From the NCBI RefSeq assembly GCF_012689525.1, contig NZ_CP051516.1:2108001-2172000 (forward strand): a stretch of DNA of 64,000 nt. The letters are read 5' to 3'. Source of the stretch: Paraburkholderia aromaticivorans (GTDB lineage: Bacteria > Pseudomonadota > Gammaproteobacteria > Burkholderiales > Burkholderiaceae). The notes under the pieces are model-generated. The model made no database searches, had not been told where the DNA came from, and saw only the letters and a list, made by a program, of their open reading frames with translations. The translations under genes were made by a program, and so were the position numbers. Every line of letters begins with the position of its first letter. Within the stretch, counting starts at the first letter, position 1. Below, piece after piece: positions 37,068 through 45,218 of this stretch.

Positions 37068-40000
37068 ATGTCCTCTACTAGCGTAAAAACCGTGTGCCCT
37101 TACTGCGGCGTTGGCTGCGGTATGGTTTTGCACGTCGAGGACGGCCAGGTCGTGAAAATCTCCGGCGACAAGGAGCATCCGGCCAACTTCGGACGGTTGT
37201 GCACGAAGGGTCAGTCGGCGCACGTGGCGTTGCGCAAGTCGGGACGTCTCGAAGGCGCGTTCGTGCGTCACGTGCGCGGTCAGGACCCGGCGCCGCTACC
37301 GATGGCGCAGGCGATCAGCACGACGGCGGCGCGTTTGCGCGGCCTGCTCGATGAACATGGACCGGACGCGCTGTCGTTCTACGTCTCCGGGCAGATGTCG
37401 ATCGAGGCGCAGTACCTCGTCAACAAGCTCGCCAAGGGCTTCGTCGGCACCAACAACATCGAATCCAATTCGCGCCTGTGCATGGCGAGCGCGGGCAGCG
37501 GCTACAAACTGTCGCTCGGCGCGGACGGTCCGCCGGGATCGTACGAGGACATCGATCACGCCGACCTGTTCTTCGTGATCGGCGCGAATATGGCCGACTG
37601 TCACCCGATTCTGTTCCTGCGCATGATGGATCGTGTGAAGGCCGGCGCCAAACTGATCGTCGTCGATCCGCGCCGCAACACCACCGCGGAGAAGGCCGAT
37701 CTCTTCATGCAGATCAAGCCGGGCACCGATCTCGCGTTGCTCAACGGCCTGCTGCATCTGTTGCACGAAAGCGGCCAGACGGACGCCGCATTCATCGCCG
37801 ACACCACCGAAGGCTGGGACGCGATGCCCGCGTTTCTCGCCGACTACACGCCGGAAAACGTCGCGCAAATCACCGGCCTCGCTGTCGAGGATATCCGCCA
37901 GGCCGCGCAGATGATCGGCACCGCCAAAGAGTGGATCAGTTGCTGGACCATGGGCCTGAATCAAAGCACGCACGGCACGTGGCACACCAACGCGATCTGC
38001 AACCTGCATCTGGCGACGGGCAGGATTTGCCGGCGTGGCAGCGGCCCGTTTTCGCTGACGGGCCAGCCCAATGCGATGGGCGGCCGCGAGATGGGTTACA
38101 TGGGACCTGGCCTGCCGGGCCAGCGTTCGGTGCTGGTCGAAGAAGACCGCGCGTTTATCGAAGACCTGTGGCGCATTCCGAAGGGCACGCTCAAGCCCAG
38201 GCTCGGCAACGGCACGATCGATATGTTCGCGCGCATGGCGGCGGGCGAGATCAAGGCGTGCTGGATCATCTGCACGAATCCGGTGGCGAGCGTGGCGAAT
38301 CGTCAGAACGTGATCGACGGATTGAGCGCGGCGCAACTCGTGATCGCGCAGGACGCGTTCCTCGATACCGAGACCAACCGCTACGCCGACGTGCTGTTGC
38401 CCGGCGCGCTGTGGGCCGAAGCCGAAGGCGTGATGATCAACTCCGAGCGCAATCTCACGCTGATGCAGAAGGGCATCGAGCCGCCGGGCGCCGCGCTGCC
38501 GGACTGGCAGATCATCGCGCGGGTCGCGTGTGAAATGGGTTTTGCCGATGCATTCACCTACACGAGCGCCGAGGAAGTCTTCGCGGAAATCACCCGTGCG
38601 TCGAATCCGAAAACCGGCTACGACCTGCGCGGCGCGAGCCATCGCCGCCTGAAGGAAACGCCGTTGCAATGGCCGCTTGCATCGGATGATTCAGCCGATC
38701 GCAATCCGGTTCGCTACCTCAACGACGGCGTGAGTCAAACGCTCAAGGAACGGCCCGACGGCAGCCGTCCGCGGCTCGTGTTTCCGACGGGGAGCGGCAA
38801 GGCGATGTTCTTTGCACGCGCCTACGCGGCGCCGGCTGAGTTGCCGGATCGTGAGTTTCCGATCGTGCTGAATACGGGTCGCCTGCAGCATCAATGGCAC
38901 ACGATGACCAAGACCGGCAAGGTCGCGATGCTCAACAAGCTGAACCCCGGCCCATTCGTCGAGATTCATCCCGAAGATGCCGCCACGCTTGGCATCAAGG
39001 CAAAAGACCCGGTGGAGATTCGTTCGCGCCGTGGCTGCGCGGTGCTGCCGGCGGTCGTGACCGAGCGCGTGAGCGCGGGCCAGTGCTTCGCGCCGATGCA
39101 CTGGAACGACGTATTCGGCGACGACCTGTGCATCAATGCCGTGACGAGCGACGCCATCGACCCGGTCTCGCAGCAGCCCGAACTGAAGTTCTGCGCGGTC
39201 GCGCTGAGCCCGGTGGCGGCCGAGCGCGTCGAGCCTTTCCTGAATGGCGACGATGTATCGCTGGCTGATGCATCCGTTGCATCCGTTGCATCCGTTGCAG
39301 TCGCTGCGAGCGCGGCGCCAGCCAACACCGTATCGGCAAGCGCCGAGGATCTGGATATGCCCCGTATCGATGCACTCACCAGCCTGTTGCAGTTGCCGCC
39401 GACACCCGCGCCTTCACTCACCGATCAGGAGCGCGTCTATCTGGCCGGCTTCGTGAATGGGCTGCGTTCGGCGGAAGCGCAAGGTATCGACCGCGCGCCG
39501 GTTCTGCCGGGTAGCGCGCCGTTCGATACGACGAGCCGTCTTTACGTCGACGGTTTGTTAGCCGGTCTTTATAGCCGCAGCGCGACCGCTCCGGCTGCTG
39601 CGTTGACAACGCCGCATGCCGCGCCGTACGCAGAGGCATCGCACGCGTCCGGCGTGCGGATCGTGCGCGCACGGCCGAAAGTCACACTGCTGTGGGCCTC
39701 GCAAACCGGCAACACCGAGTCGCTGACCGAAGGCTACGCCACCCGTTTAATGGAGTCGGGCTTCGAAATCCGCACGTCGTGCATGGCGGACTATCAGGCC
39801 GCGACGTTCGCCAAAGCTCAATACGTGCTGCTGATGACGAGTACCTTCGGCGACGGCGATCCACCCGACAACGCACAAAGTTTGTGGACGCAATTGAGCG
39901 GCGAGGGCGTGCCGCGACTCGACGGCGTGCGCTTCGCGGTGCTCGCGCTCGGCGATCGCAACTACGACCAGTTTTGCGGCCACGGCCGCCGCCTCGACGA

Positions 40001-41294
40001 TCGGCTCGCCGGACAAGGCGCGCTGCGCTTGATGGAGCGCGTCGATTGCGATAGCGAGTATCAGGAAAGCGCGGACGCATGGCTCGAACGCATCATCGTG
40101 CGCATCAAGGAAGAGGATGCCGCGCTGTATGCCGTGCCGCCGGGCGGCATGATCAACGCGGTGGTGCCGGGCACGGTGGCGACCAAAACGCGGCCGGCCG
40201 CGTCGCGGCTCGTCAGCAATCTACGCCTGAACAAGCAGGGCGCTGCAAAAGACACGCGCTACTTTTCGCTGAGCACCGGCGACTCAGGACTCGAATACGA
40301 AGCAGGCGATGCGCTCGGCGTCTGGCCGAGCAACTGCCCGGAACTCGTCGACGAATTGATCACACTGAGCGGCGCGAGCGCGGATGCTGCGGTGAACGTG
40401 GCGGGCGTGGGCGAAATGCGTCTTGCCGATGCACTCGGCAAGCACTACGAGATCGCGCGGCCGAGCCCCGATCTTCTCGCGTTCGTCGGCGCGCGCAGCA
40501 ATAACGGCGCACTGCGCGATCTGCTGTCGCCCGAGCGCAAGGCCGACCTCAAGCAGTGGTTGTGGGGCCAGCAGATTGCCGACGTGCTGCACGAATTTCC
40601 GGTGAGCCTCACGGCCGCCGAATTGACCGGCATGCTCAAGCGTTTGCAGCCGCGCTTGTATTCGATCGCATCGAGCCCGAAAGCGCATGCGGGCGAAGTC
40701 CATCTGACCGTTGCCGCGGTGCGCTACAGCAATGGCCGCCGTCATCGCAAAGGCGTGTCGTCGACGTTTCTCGCCGACCGCGCGGGCGACGTCAACGTGC
40801 CCGTGTTCGTGCAGAAGTCCGCACACTTTCGTCCTCCTCACGGTTCGGACACGCCGATGATCATGGTCGGTCCCGGCACCGGCATTGCACCATTTCGCGG
40901 CTTTCTGCACGAGCGGCGTGCGCGCGGCGATACGGGACGCAACTGGCTCTTCTTCGGCGAGCAGCACGCCGCCTCGGATTTCTACTATCGCGACGAACTC
41001 GAATCGATGCGCGACACCGGTGTGCTGACCCGGCTCGACGTCGCGTTCTCACGCGACCAGGCGGACAAGGTCTACGTGCAGGACCGCATGCGCGAACAGG
41101 GTGCGCAACTGTGGTCGTGGCTCGAAGGCGGTGCGCATTTCTACGTATGCGGCGACGCCAACCGGATGGCGAAAGATGTCGACGCGGCGCTCAAGGAAGT
41201 GGTGGGCCGCCACGGCGGCATGAGCGATGAAAAATCCATCGAATACGTGAACCGCCTCGCGCAGGAAAAGCGCTACGCACGCGACGTTTATTGA
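37068..41294 (+). CDS. nasA: Assimilatory nitrate reductase fused to CysJ-like flavoprotein reductase
   Basis: This 1408-residue fusion reduces nitrate to nitrite. Residues 1-720 are a molybdopterin enzyme with a [4Fe-4S] site (Cys10, Cys13, Cys17, Cys45) and a molydopterin-dinucleotide-binding end. A low-complexity linker with a nine-base tandem repeat follows. Then come a flavodoxin domain (SQTGNTES at 878-885), a FAD domain (RLYSIASS at 1196-1203) and an NADPH domain (GPGTGIAP from 1268). Electrons would thus pass from NADPH through FAD and FMN to the molybdenum centre in one chain, replacing a separate reductase subunit. Such fusions are known in Burkholderiales. The ATG at 37068 is preferred to an upstream TTG. 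Confidence 0.95.
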   Translation: MSSTSVKTVCPYCGVGCGMVLHVEDGQVVKISGDKEHPANFGRLCTKGQSAHVALRKSGRLEGAFVRHVRGQDPAPLPMAQAISTTAARLRGLLDEHGPDALSFYVSGQMSIEAQYLVNKLAKGFVGTNNIESNSRLCMASAGSGYKLSLGADGPPGSYEDIDHADLFFVIGANMADCHPILFLRMMDRVKAGAKLIVVDPRRNTTAEKADLFMQIKPGTDLALLNGLLHLLHESGQTDAAFIADTTEGWDAMPAFLADYTPENVAQITGLAVEDIRQAAQMIGTAKEWISCWTMGLNQSTHGTWHTNAICNLHLATGRICRRGSGPFSLTGQPNAMGGREMGYMGPGLPGQRSVLVEEDRAFIEDLWRIPKGTLKPRLGNGTIDMFARMAAGEIKACWIICTNPVASVANRQNVIDGLSAAQLVIAQDAFLDTETNRYADVLLPGALWAEAEGVMINSERNLTLMQKGIEPPGAALPDWQIIARVACEMGFADAFTYTSAEEVFAEITRASNPKTGYDLRGASHRRLKETPLQWPLASDDSADRNPVRYLNDGVSQTLKERPDGSRPRLVFPTGSGKAMFFARAYAAPAELPDREFPIVLNTGRLQHQWHTMTKTGKVAMLNKLNPGPFVEIHPEDAATLGIKAKDPVEIRSRRGCAVLPAVVTERVSAGQCFAPMHWNDVFGDDLCINAVTSDAIDPVSQQPELKFCAVALSPVAAERVEPFLNGDDVSLADASVASVASVAVAASAAPANTVSASAEDLDMPRIDALTSLLQLPPTPAPSLTDQERVYLAGFVNGLRSAEAQGIDRAPVLPGSAPFDTTSRLYVDGLLAGLYSRSATAPAAALTTPHAAPYAEASHASGVRIVRARPKVTLLWASQTGNTESLTEGYATRLMESGFEIRTSCMADYQAATFAKAQYVLLMTSTFGDGDPPDNAQSLWTQLSGEGVPRLDGVRFAVLALGDRNYDQFCGHGRRLDDRLAGQGALRLMERVDCDSEYQESADAWLERIIVRIKEEDAALYAVPPGGMINAVVPGTVATKTRPAASRLVSNLRLNKQGAAKDTRYFSLSTGDSGLEYEAGDALGVWPSNCPELVDELITLSGASADAAVNVAGVGEMRLADALGKHYEIARPSPDLLAFVGARSNNGALRDLLSPERKADLKQWLWGQQIADVLHEFPVSLTAAELTGMLKRLQPRLYSIASSPKAHAGEVHLTVAAVRYSNGRRHRKGVSSTFLADRAGDVNVPVFVQKSAHFRPPHGSDTPMIMVGPGTGIAPFRGFLHERRARGDTGRNWLFFGEQHAASDFYYRDELESMRDTGVLTRLDVAFSRDQADKVYVQDRMREQGAQLWSWLEGGAHFYVCGDANRMAKDVDAALKEVVGRHGGMSDEKSIEYVNRLAQEKRYARDVY
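39270..39296 (+). repeat. Nine-base tandem repeat in the nasA linker
   Basis: Three exact copies of GCATCCGTT encode (Ala-Ser-Val)3 at residues 735-743 in the linker between the molybdenum and flavin parts. Because the unit is a multiple of three, slippage would change linker length without a frameshift. Confidence 0.9.
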
Positions 41295-41382
41295 TAGTCA
41301 CGCGGTTTTCAGCGCCACGAGTGCGCTCGCCATTTCAAGGTTTCAAAGAGTACGCAATACAGCTTCAAAAGAAGGAGCCGCA

Positions 41383-41398
41383 TGGCATGGAGGTTGCA
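41383..41398 (+). promoter_or_regulatory. Candidate sigma-54 promoter of the nitrate transporter
   Basis: TGGCATGGAGGTTGCA has the -24 GG and -12 GC ten bases apart and matches TGGCA and TTGCA of the consensus. Transcription would start near 41409, 86 bases before the transporter gene. I see no terminator or hexaloop hairpin pair in this short leader, so the transporter seems to be under nitrogen control but not attenuation. Confidence 0.65.
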
Positions 41399-41494
41399 TG
41401 TTTATGCCGGTTTTCAACATCGTGATCATTCCGGTGCGTGATGCATAGCGCGATCTGCCGGATAGTCGAAAAATCAGTTTTGTGAGGATATCTG

Positions 41495-42862
41495 ATGAAA
41501 AACGTGATGAGCTCCCTAAAGAGTGGGGACTGGCGCGCGCTAGTGGCGTGTTTCCTCTATTTCGACACGGGCTTTACCGTCTGGGTCCTGTATGGACCGC
41601 TCGCACCGTTCATCAGCAAGAGCATCGCGATGACGCCCGCGCAACAGGGTTTGCTGGTCGCGGTGCCGGTGCTGTCGGCCGCAATTCTGCGCGTGACGCT
41701 TGGTAACCTGTATCAATCCGCGCACGGCAAGCGCATTGCGCTGATGGGCGTGCTGTTGTCGGCGGTGCCGACCATCGTGTTGCCGTTGATGCCGTCCGTG
41801 CCGTCGTACACGGTGTTGCTGGTGCTCGGCGTATTCCTCGGCGTCGGCGGCGCCAGTTTCGCCGTGGCGCTGCCGATGGCGGGCAGCAACTATCCGCCGA
41901 AGGTGCAGGGCCTCGTGTTGGGCCTCGCCGCGGCCGGTAATATCGGCGCGGTGCTCGACGGCTTTCTGTTCCCGCAACTGGCGACGCACTACGGCTGGCA
42001 GATGGCCGCTGGCGGCGCTCTGCCGTTGCTCGCGATTGCCGCGATCACGCTGTATTTCTGGGCCAACGATTCCGGCGTGAAAACGGGCAGCGTGCTGCGC
42101 GCATTCGGCAGCTTCGTGGTGACGCTGGTCGGATTGATCGTGCTGGTGCTGCTGGTCGAAGCCGGCATGTTCGGCTCCGGCAAGACGGGTGTGCTGCTGT
42201 TGCCGGTGATCGGCGCTTTGCTCGCGATCGCGGTGCTGCCCAAGCGTTATCGCGCGGTGCTGGCCGAGCGTGACACGTGGGCGATCATGCTGGTGTACAG
42301 CATTACGTTCGGCGGTTTCGTCGGCATGTCCTCGTATGTCACGCTGCTGCTGACCAACCTCTATCAGCTCTCGAAGATCGACGCGGGCCTATTCATGGCG
42401 CTGCTCGCCGCGACCGGCGCGATGGTGCGCCCGCTCGGCGGCCTGATCGCCGACAAGGTGTCCGGCGTGCGCGCGCTGACCTTGCTGCTCGCGATCATCT
42501 CGCTGTGCGACTTCGTGTTCGCCGCGGTTATGCCGGCCATGGCCGGTGGCATCACGCTGCTGCTGTGCCTGTATGTGGCCTTCGGTCTTGGCAACGGCGC
42601 GACCTTCCAACTGGTGCCGCATCGCTGGGCGGGCCGCACGGGGCTGATGTCGGGCATCGTCGGCGCCGCGGGTGGCATCGGCGGATTCTATCTGCCTGTC
42701 GTGATGGGTATCGCGAAGGAAAGCACGGGCAGCTATCAGATGGGCTTTGCGACGTTCGGCGCGCTGGCTGCATGCGCGTTCGTCGCAATCGTCGCGCTGC
42801 GCCGTCCGTGGATGGCGTGGTCGATGCACACCGGTGTGATGCACGCGCACGCAACGGAGTAA
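41495..42862 (+). CDS. NarK/NasA-type nitrate/nitrite transporter (MFS)
   Basis: This 455-residue inner-membrane protein has twelve predicted membrane segments. Two glycine-rich nitrate signature motifs are visible: GLAAAGNIGAVLDGFLFPQL around residue 150 and GIVGAAGGIGGFYLP near residue 385, with FQLVPHRWAGRTG just before the second. It would import nitrate for the fused reductase encoded upstream. GAGGA precedes the ATG. A sigma-54-like promoter lies about 100 bases upstream, so it can be transcribed separately from nirBD-nasA. Confidence 0.93.
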   Translation: MKNVMSSLKSGDWRALVACFLYFDTGFTVWVLYGPLAPFISKSIAMTPAQQGLLVAVPVLSAAILRVTLGNLYQSAHGKRIALMGVLLSAVPTIVLPLMPSVPSYTVLLVLGVFLGVGGASFAVALPMAGSNYPPKVQGLVLGLAAAGNIGAVLDGFLFPQLATHYGWQMAAGGALPLLAIAAITLYFWANDSGVKTGSVLRAFGSFVVTLVGLIVLVLLVEAGMFGSGKTGVLLLPVIGALLAIAVLPKRYRAVLAERDTWAIMLVYSITFGGFVGMSSYVTLLLTNLYQLSKIDAGLFMALLAATGAMVRPLGGLIADKVSGVRALTLLLAIISLCDFVFAAVMPAMAGGITLLLCLYVAFGLGNGATFQLVPHRWAGRTGLMSGIVGAAGGIGGFYLPVVMGIAKESTGSYQMGFATFGALAACAFVAIVALRRPWMAWSMHTGVMHAHATE

Positions 42863-42956
42863 TGGAGTAACGCAGTAACGCGCGCGATCCGGCTTCCACG
42901 CTGACGTGGCGGCGCGGATCGTGCGACGGGGCCGATCAAAATCATAAGAAGTCGAC

Positions 42957-43631
42957 ATGAGCATCACGACAGAACGGGTTCACGCACCACCGTCCGACGC
43001 GGACGTCTCCAGCGAGGTGTTGAGCTCGTTGATCAATATGGCGGGGCGGCAGCGGATGCTTTCGCAGCGCATCGTGTTGAAAGCGATGCTGGCGCTTCAA
43101 CAGTTCGACGGCGCGCTGGCGATCGCGCGCGACACGCTGAACACATTTACCGACAGTCATACGGCGCTGCTTCAAGGCCGCGACGGTTTGCCCGGCCTAT
43201 GCTCGCCGGCGTTGCGCGAAGCATTTCACGGCAGCGAGAATGTGGCCAGCAAGATCGCGGACTTTATCGCGCTGGCTTCGACGGCGTTGGAGGCGATCGG
43301 GCGCGCTTCGCCGCGCGCGGCCGATGCGCTCAAGGCTCTGGTCGATTCCGTCGATCCGTTGCTGACGCATCTGCACGGCGTCACGGCTGTCTATGAACAG
43401 GAAAGCCGGCGCATAGCGCGTTTGCAGAAGAAAGAGCAGCAGCTGTTGATCGAGCGGATCAAGGCCATCGCGAAAGAAGCGCACATCGTCTCGTTCAACG
43501 GTCAGATCGTGGCGAGCCGCGCGCATGTGACCGGTCGCGAGTTCGCCGTGGTAGCCGGTGTGATGACGTCGATCACGAAGGAACTGGAGGACGTGGTGAG
43601 CGCATTCGTGAAGAAAACGTCGGCGGGATGA
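42957..43631 (+). CDS. Soluble PilJ/NarX-like sensor with truncated chemoreceptor tip
   Basis: This 224-residue protein has no signal peptide or membrane segment. Residues 26-39 (INMAGRQRMLSQRI) match the conserved helix of PilJ-type N-terminal domains and resemble the nitrate-binding P-box of NarX/NarQ. Residues about 173-208 (FNGQIVASRAHVTGREFAVVAG) resemble the hairpin tip of methyl-accepting chemotaxis proteins, but the long signalling coiled coil is missing. It follows the nitrate transporter by 94 bases. It may sense nitrate or nitrite inside the cell; its partner is unknown. The sequence features are visible, while the nitrate ligand is inference from position and motif. Confidence 0.75.
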   Translation: MSITTERVHAPPSDADVSSEVLSSLINMAGRQRMLSQRIVLKAMLALQQFDGALAIARDTLNTFTDSHTALLQGRDGLPGLCSPALREAFHGSENVASKIADFIALASTALEAIGRASPRAADALKALVDSVDPLLTHLHGVTAVYEQESRRIARLQKKEQQLLIERIKAIAKEAHIVSFNGQIVASRAHVTGREFAVVAGVMTSITKELEDVVSAFVKKTSAG

Positions 43632-43692
43632 ACCACGTAGTGCGGCCTTATTGCCGTATGCTTGGCGTTTTCCGGAACGTCGGGCAAATGTA

Positions 43693-44181
43693 ATGGACAA
43701 CTGGTGGCACACGGTGTGGGCAACCGCCCGGGCAGAGTTTTCCGATCTCGGCAGCGCGGCCGACGTCACTCAGGTCCTGATGCGCCTCGGGCTGGCGTTG
43801 ATACTCGGCGGCATACTCGGTTTCGAGCGTGAGATGTCACGGCGCGATGCCGGCATGCGCACGCATATGATGGTGTCGGTCGGCGCGGCCTTGTTCGTGG
43901 TCGTGCCGCTGCAGGCCGGTTTCTCGCAGGACAACATGAGCCGGGTCTTGCAGGGACTCGTGTCCGGCGTCGGCTTTCTCGGCGCGGGCGCCATCATCAA
44001 GCTCAGCGCCGAGCGCGAGGTACGCGGTCTGACGACTGCGGCAAGCCTGTGGCTGAGCGCGGGCGTCGGCGTGGCGGCGGGGCTCGGACGCGAGGCCACG
44101 GCGATTCTCAGCGTCGCGATCGCGCTGGCTATTCTGTCGAGCGCGCGCCTGTTCAAGAGCCGCGAACAGGAAGAGAAGTAA
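43693..44181 (+). CDS. MgtC/SapB family membrane protein
   Basis: This 162-residue inner-membrane protein has about four to five membrane segments and the MgtC signature: GGILGFERE, RDAGMRTHMMVSVGAALF and GVGFLGAGAI. The C-terminal soluble domain of MgtC itself is absent, so it is the short SapB-like type. Roles in Mg2+-limited growth and membrane energetics are known for relatives; none can be assigned here. The ATG at 43693 gives the usual start, though the ribosome binding site is weak. Confidence 0.85.
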   Translation: MDNWWHTVWATARAEFSDLGSAADVTQVLMRLGLALILGGILGFEREMSRRDAGMRTHMMVSVGAALFVVVPLQAGFSQDNMSRVLQGLVSGVGFLGAGAIIKLSAEREVRGLTTAASLWLSAGVGVAAGLGREATAILSVAIALAILSSARLFKSREQEEK

Positions 44182-44264
44182 GGGCGCGGCGGGCTCTCTA
44201 TCCTACGACAAACCACGATGAGAACATGCAGGCAATTACTGGCATGTTGACAATGCTACTTCTA

Positions 44265-44288
44265 ATATGCAGTCAGGAGGCTGCATAT
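44265..44288. promoter_or_regulatory. Inverted repeat around the SRPBCC gene ribosome binding site
   Basis: ATATGCAG (44265-44272) and CTGCATAT (44281-44288) are perfect inverted arms separated by eight bases that contain the AGGAGG ribosome binding site; the second arm includes the first two bases of the start codon. This could be the operator of the ArsR regulator encoded in the same operon, or an RNA hairpin that hides the binding site. Confidence 0.6.
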
Positions 44289-44748
44289 GAACTCATCGAC
44301 CGATCGCATCGAAAAACAGATTCTGCTGAAGGCGCCACGCTCGCGCGTCTGGCGCGCGTTGTCCAATGCCGAGGAATTCGGCAACTGGTTCGGCGTGAAT
44401 CTCACCGGCAAACAGTTCGTGGCCGGCCAGTCCGTGCAGGGCAATATTACCTATCCGGGCTACGAGTATCTCGTCATGGACGTGCATGTCGAGCGCGTCG
44501 AGCCGGAGCATCACCTGTCGTGGCGCTGGCATCCGGCTGCGGTCGACGTCACGGTGGACTACTCGCCGGAGCCGACTACCCTGGTCGTCTTCGAGCTGAC
44601 CGAGGTCGAGTCGGGCACCTTGTTGCGCGTAGTCGAGTCGGGCTTCGATCAGCTTCCCGCCGGCCGCCGCGAAGAAGCGTTCCGTATGAATAGCGGCGGG
44701 TGGGAAGAACAGATGACCAACATCGAACAGCATGTCGCCAAGGGTTAA
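44287..44748 (+). CDS. SRPBCC (AHSA1-like) domain protein
   Basis: This 153-residue soluble protein has the START-like/AHSA1 fold: KQILLKAPRSRVWRALSNAEEFGNWFG at the start and SGGWEEQMTNIEQHV at the end. Members bind hydrophobic ligands; the ligand here is unknown. AGGAGG lies at good spacing. It overlaps the ArsR gene by 17 bases, so the two are co-translated, as is common for SRPBCC/ArsR pairs. Confidence 0.87.
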   Translation: MNSSTDRIEKQILLKAPRSRVWRALSNAEEFGNWFGVNLTGKQFVAGQSVQGNITYPGYEYLVMDVHVERVEPEHHLSWRWHPAAVDVTVDYSPEPTTLVVFELTEVESGTLLRVVESGFDQLPAGRREEAFRMNSGGWEEQMTNIEQHVAKG

Positions 44749-45163
44749 GAAGGCGTCTGGCGGAGCGAATCTGAAGGCGTCGGCGCTGCGCAGTTCCGCG
44801 TCGATTTTCGCGGCGCTCGGCGATGAGACACGTCTGCGTCTGGTCGCGGTGTTGTGCGCGGGCAGCGCGATGTCGATCGCGCAGCTCACTGCGGGAACGG
44901 ACATCACGCGGCAGTCCGTCACGCAGCACTTGCAGGTGCTCGCCAATGCGGGTCTGGTGCGCGATGTCAAGGTCGGTCGTGAGCGCTTGTGGGCGTTCGA
45001 AGCCACCCATCTCGACGAAGCGCGCCGCGCGCTCGACGCGATCTCGCGGCAGTGGGATCACGCGTTGTCGAGGTTGAAGGCGGCCGTGGAGGAGCGAGGA
45101 ACGCTGATGCGGTCGTTCAAAAAAAACGAATGTACACGTAGCGTGAACAAAGAAAAAATCTGA
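44732..45163 (+). CDS. ArsR family transcriptional regulator
   Basis: This 143-residue winged-helix regulator has the family core ASIFAALGDETRLRLVAVL followed by the recognition region TDITRQSVTQHLQVLANAGL and a wing with VGRERLWAFE. No metal-binding ELCVC-type cysteine motif is present, so it is probably not a metal sensor. It is co-translated with the SRPBCC gene and likely represses that operon through the inverted repeat at 44265-44288. The last 20 residues are basic. Confidence 0.87.
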   Translation: MSPRVKKASGGANLKASALRSSASIFAALGDETRLRLVAVLCAGSAMSIAQLTAGTDITRQSVTQHLQVLANAGLVRDVKVGRERLWAFEATHLDEARRALDAISRQWDHALSRLKAAVEERGTLMRSFKKNECTRSVNKEKI

Positions 45164-45218
45164 ACACTTCAGCATACTGGCGCCCGCACAACCATCCACG
45201 CGCGCCAGCCTCCGCCGC

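Noticed and set aside
44247..44268. TTGACA and TAATAT upstream of the SRPBCC gene as a sigma-70 promoter
   Set aside because: The hexamers match well but the spacer is only 10 bases, too short for a normal promoter.
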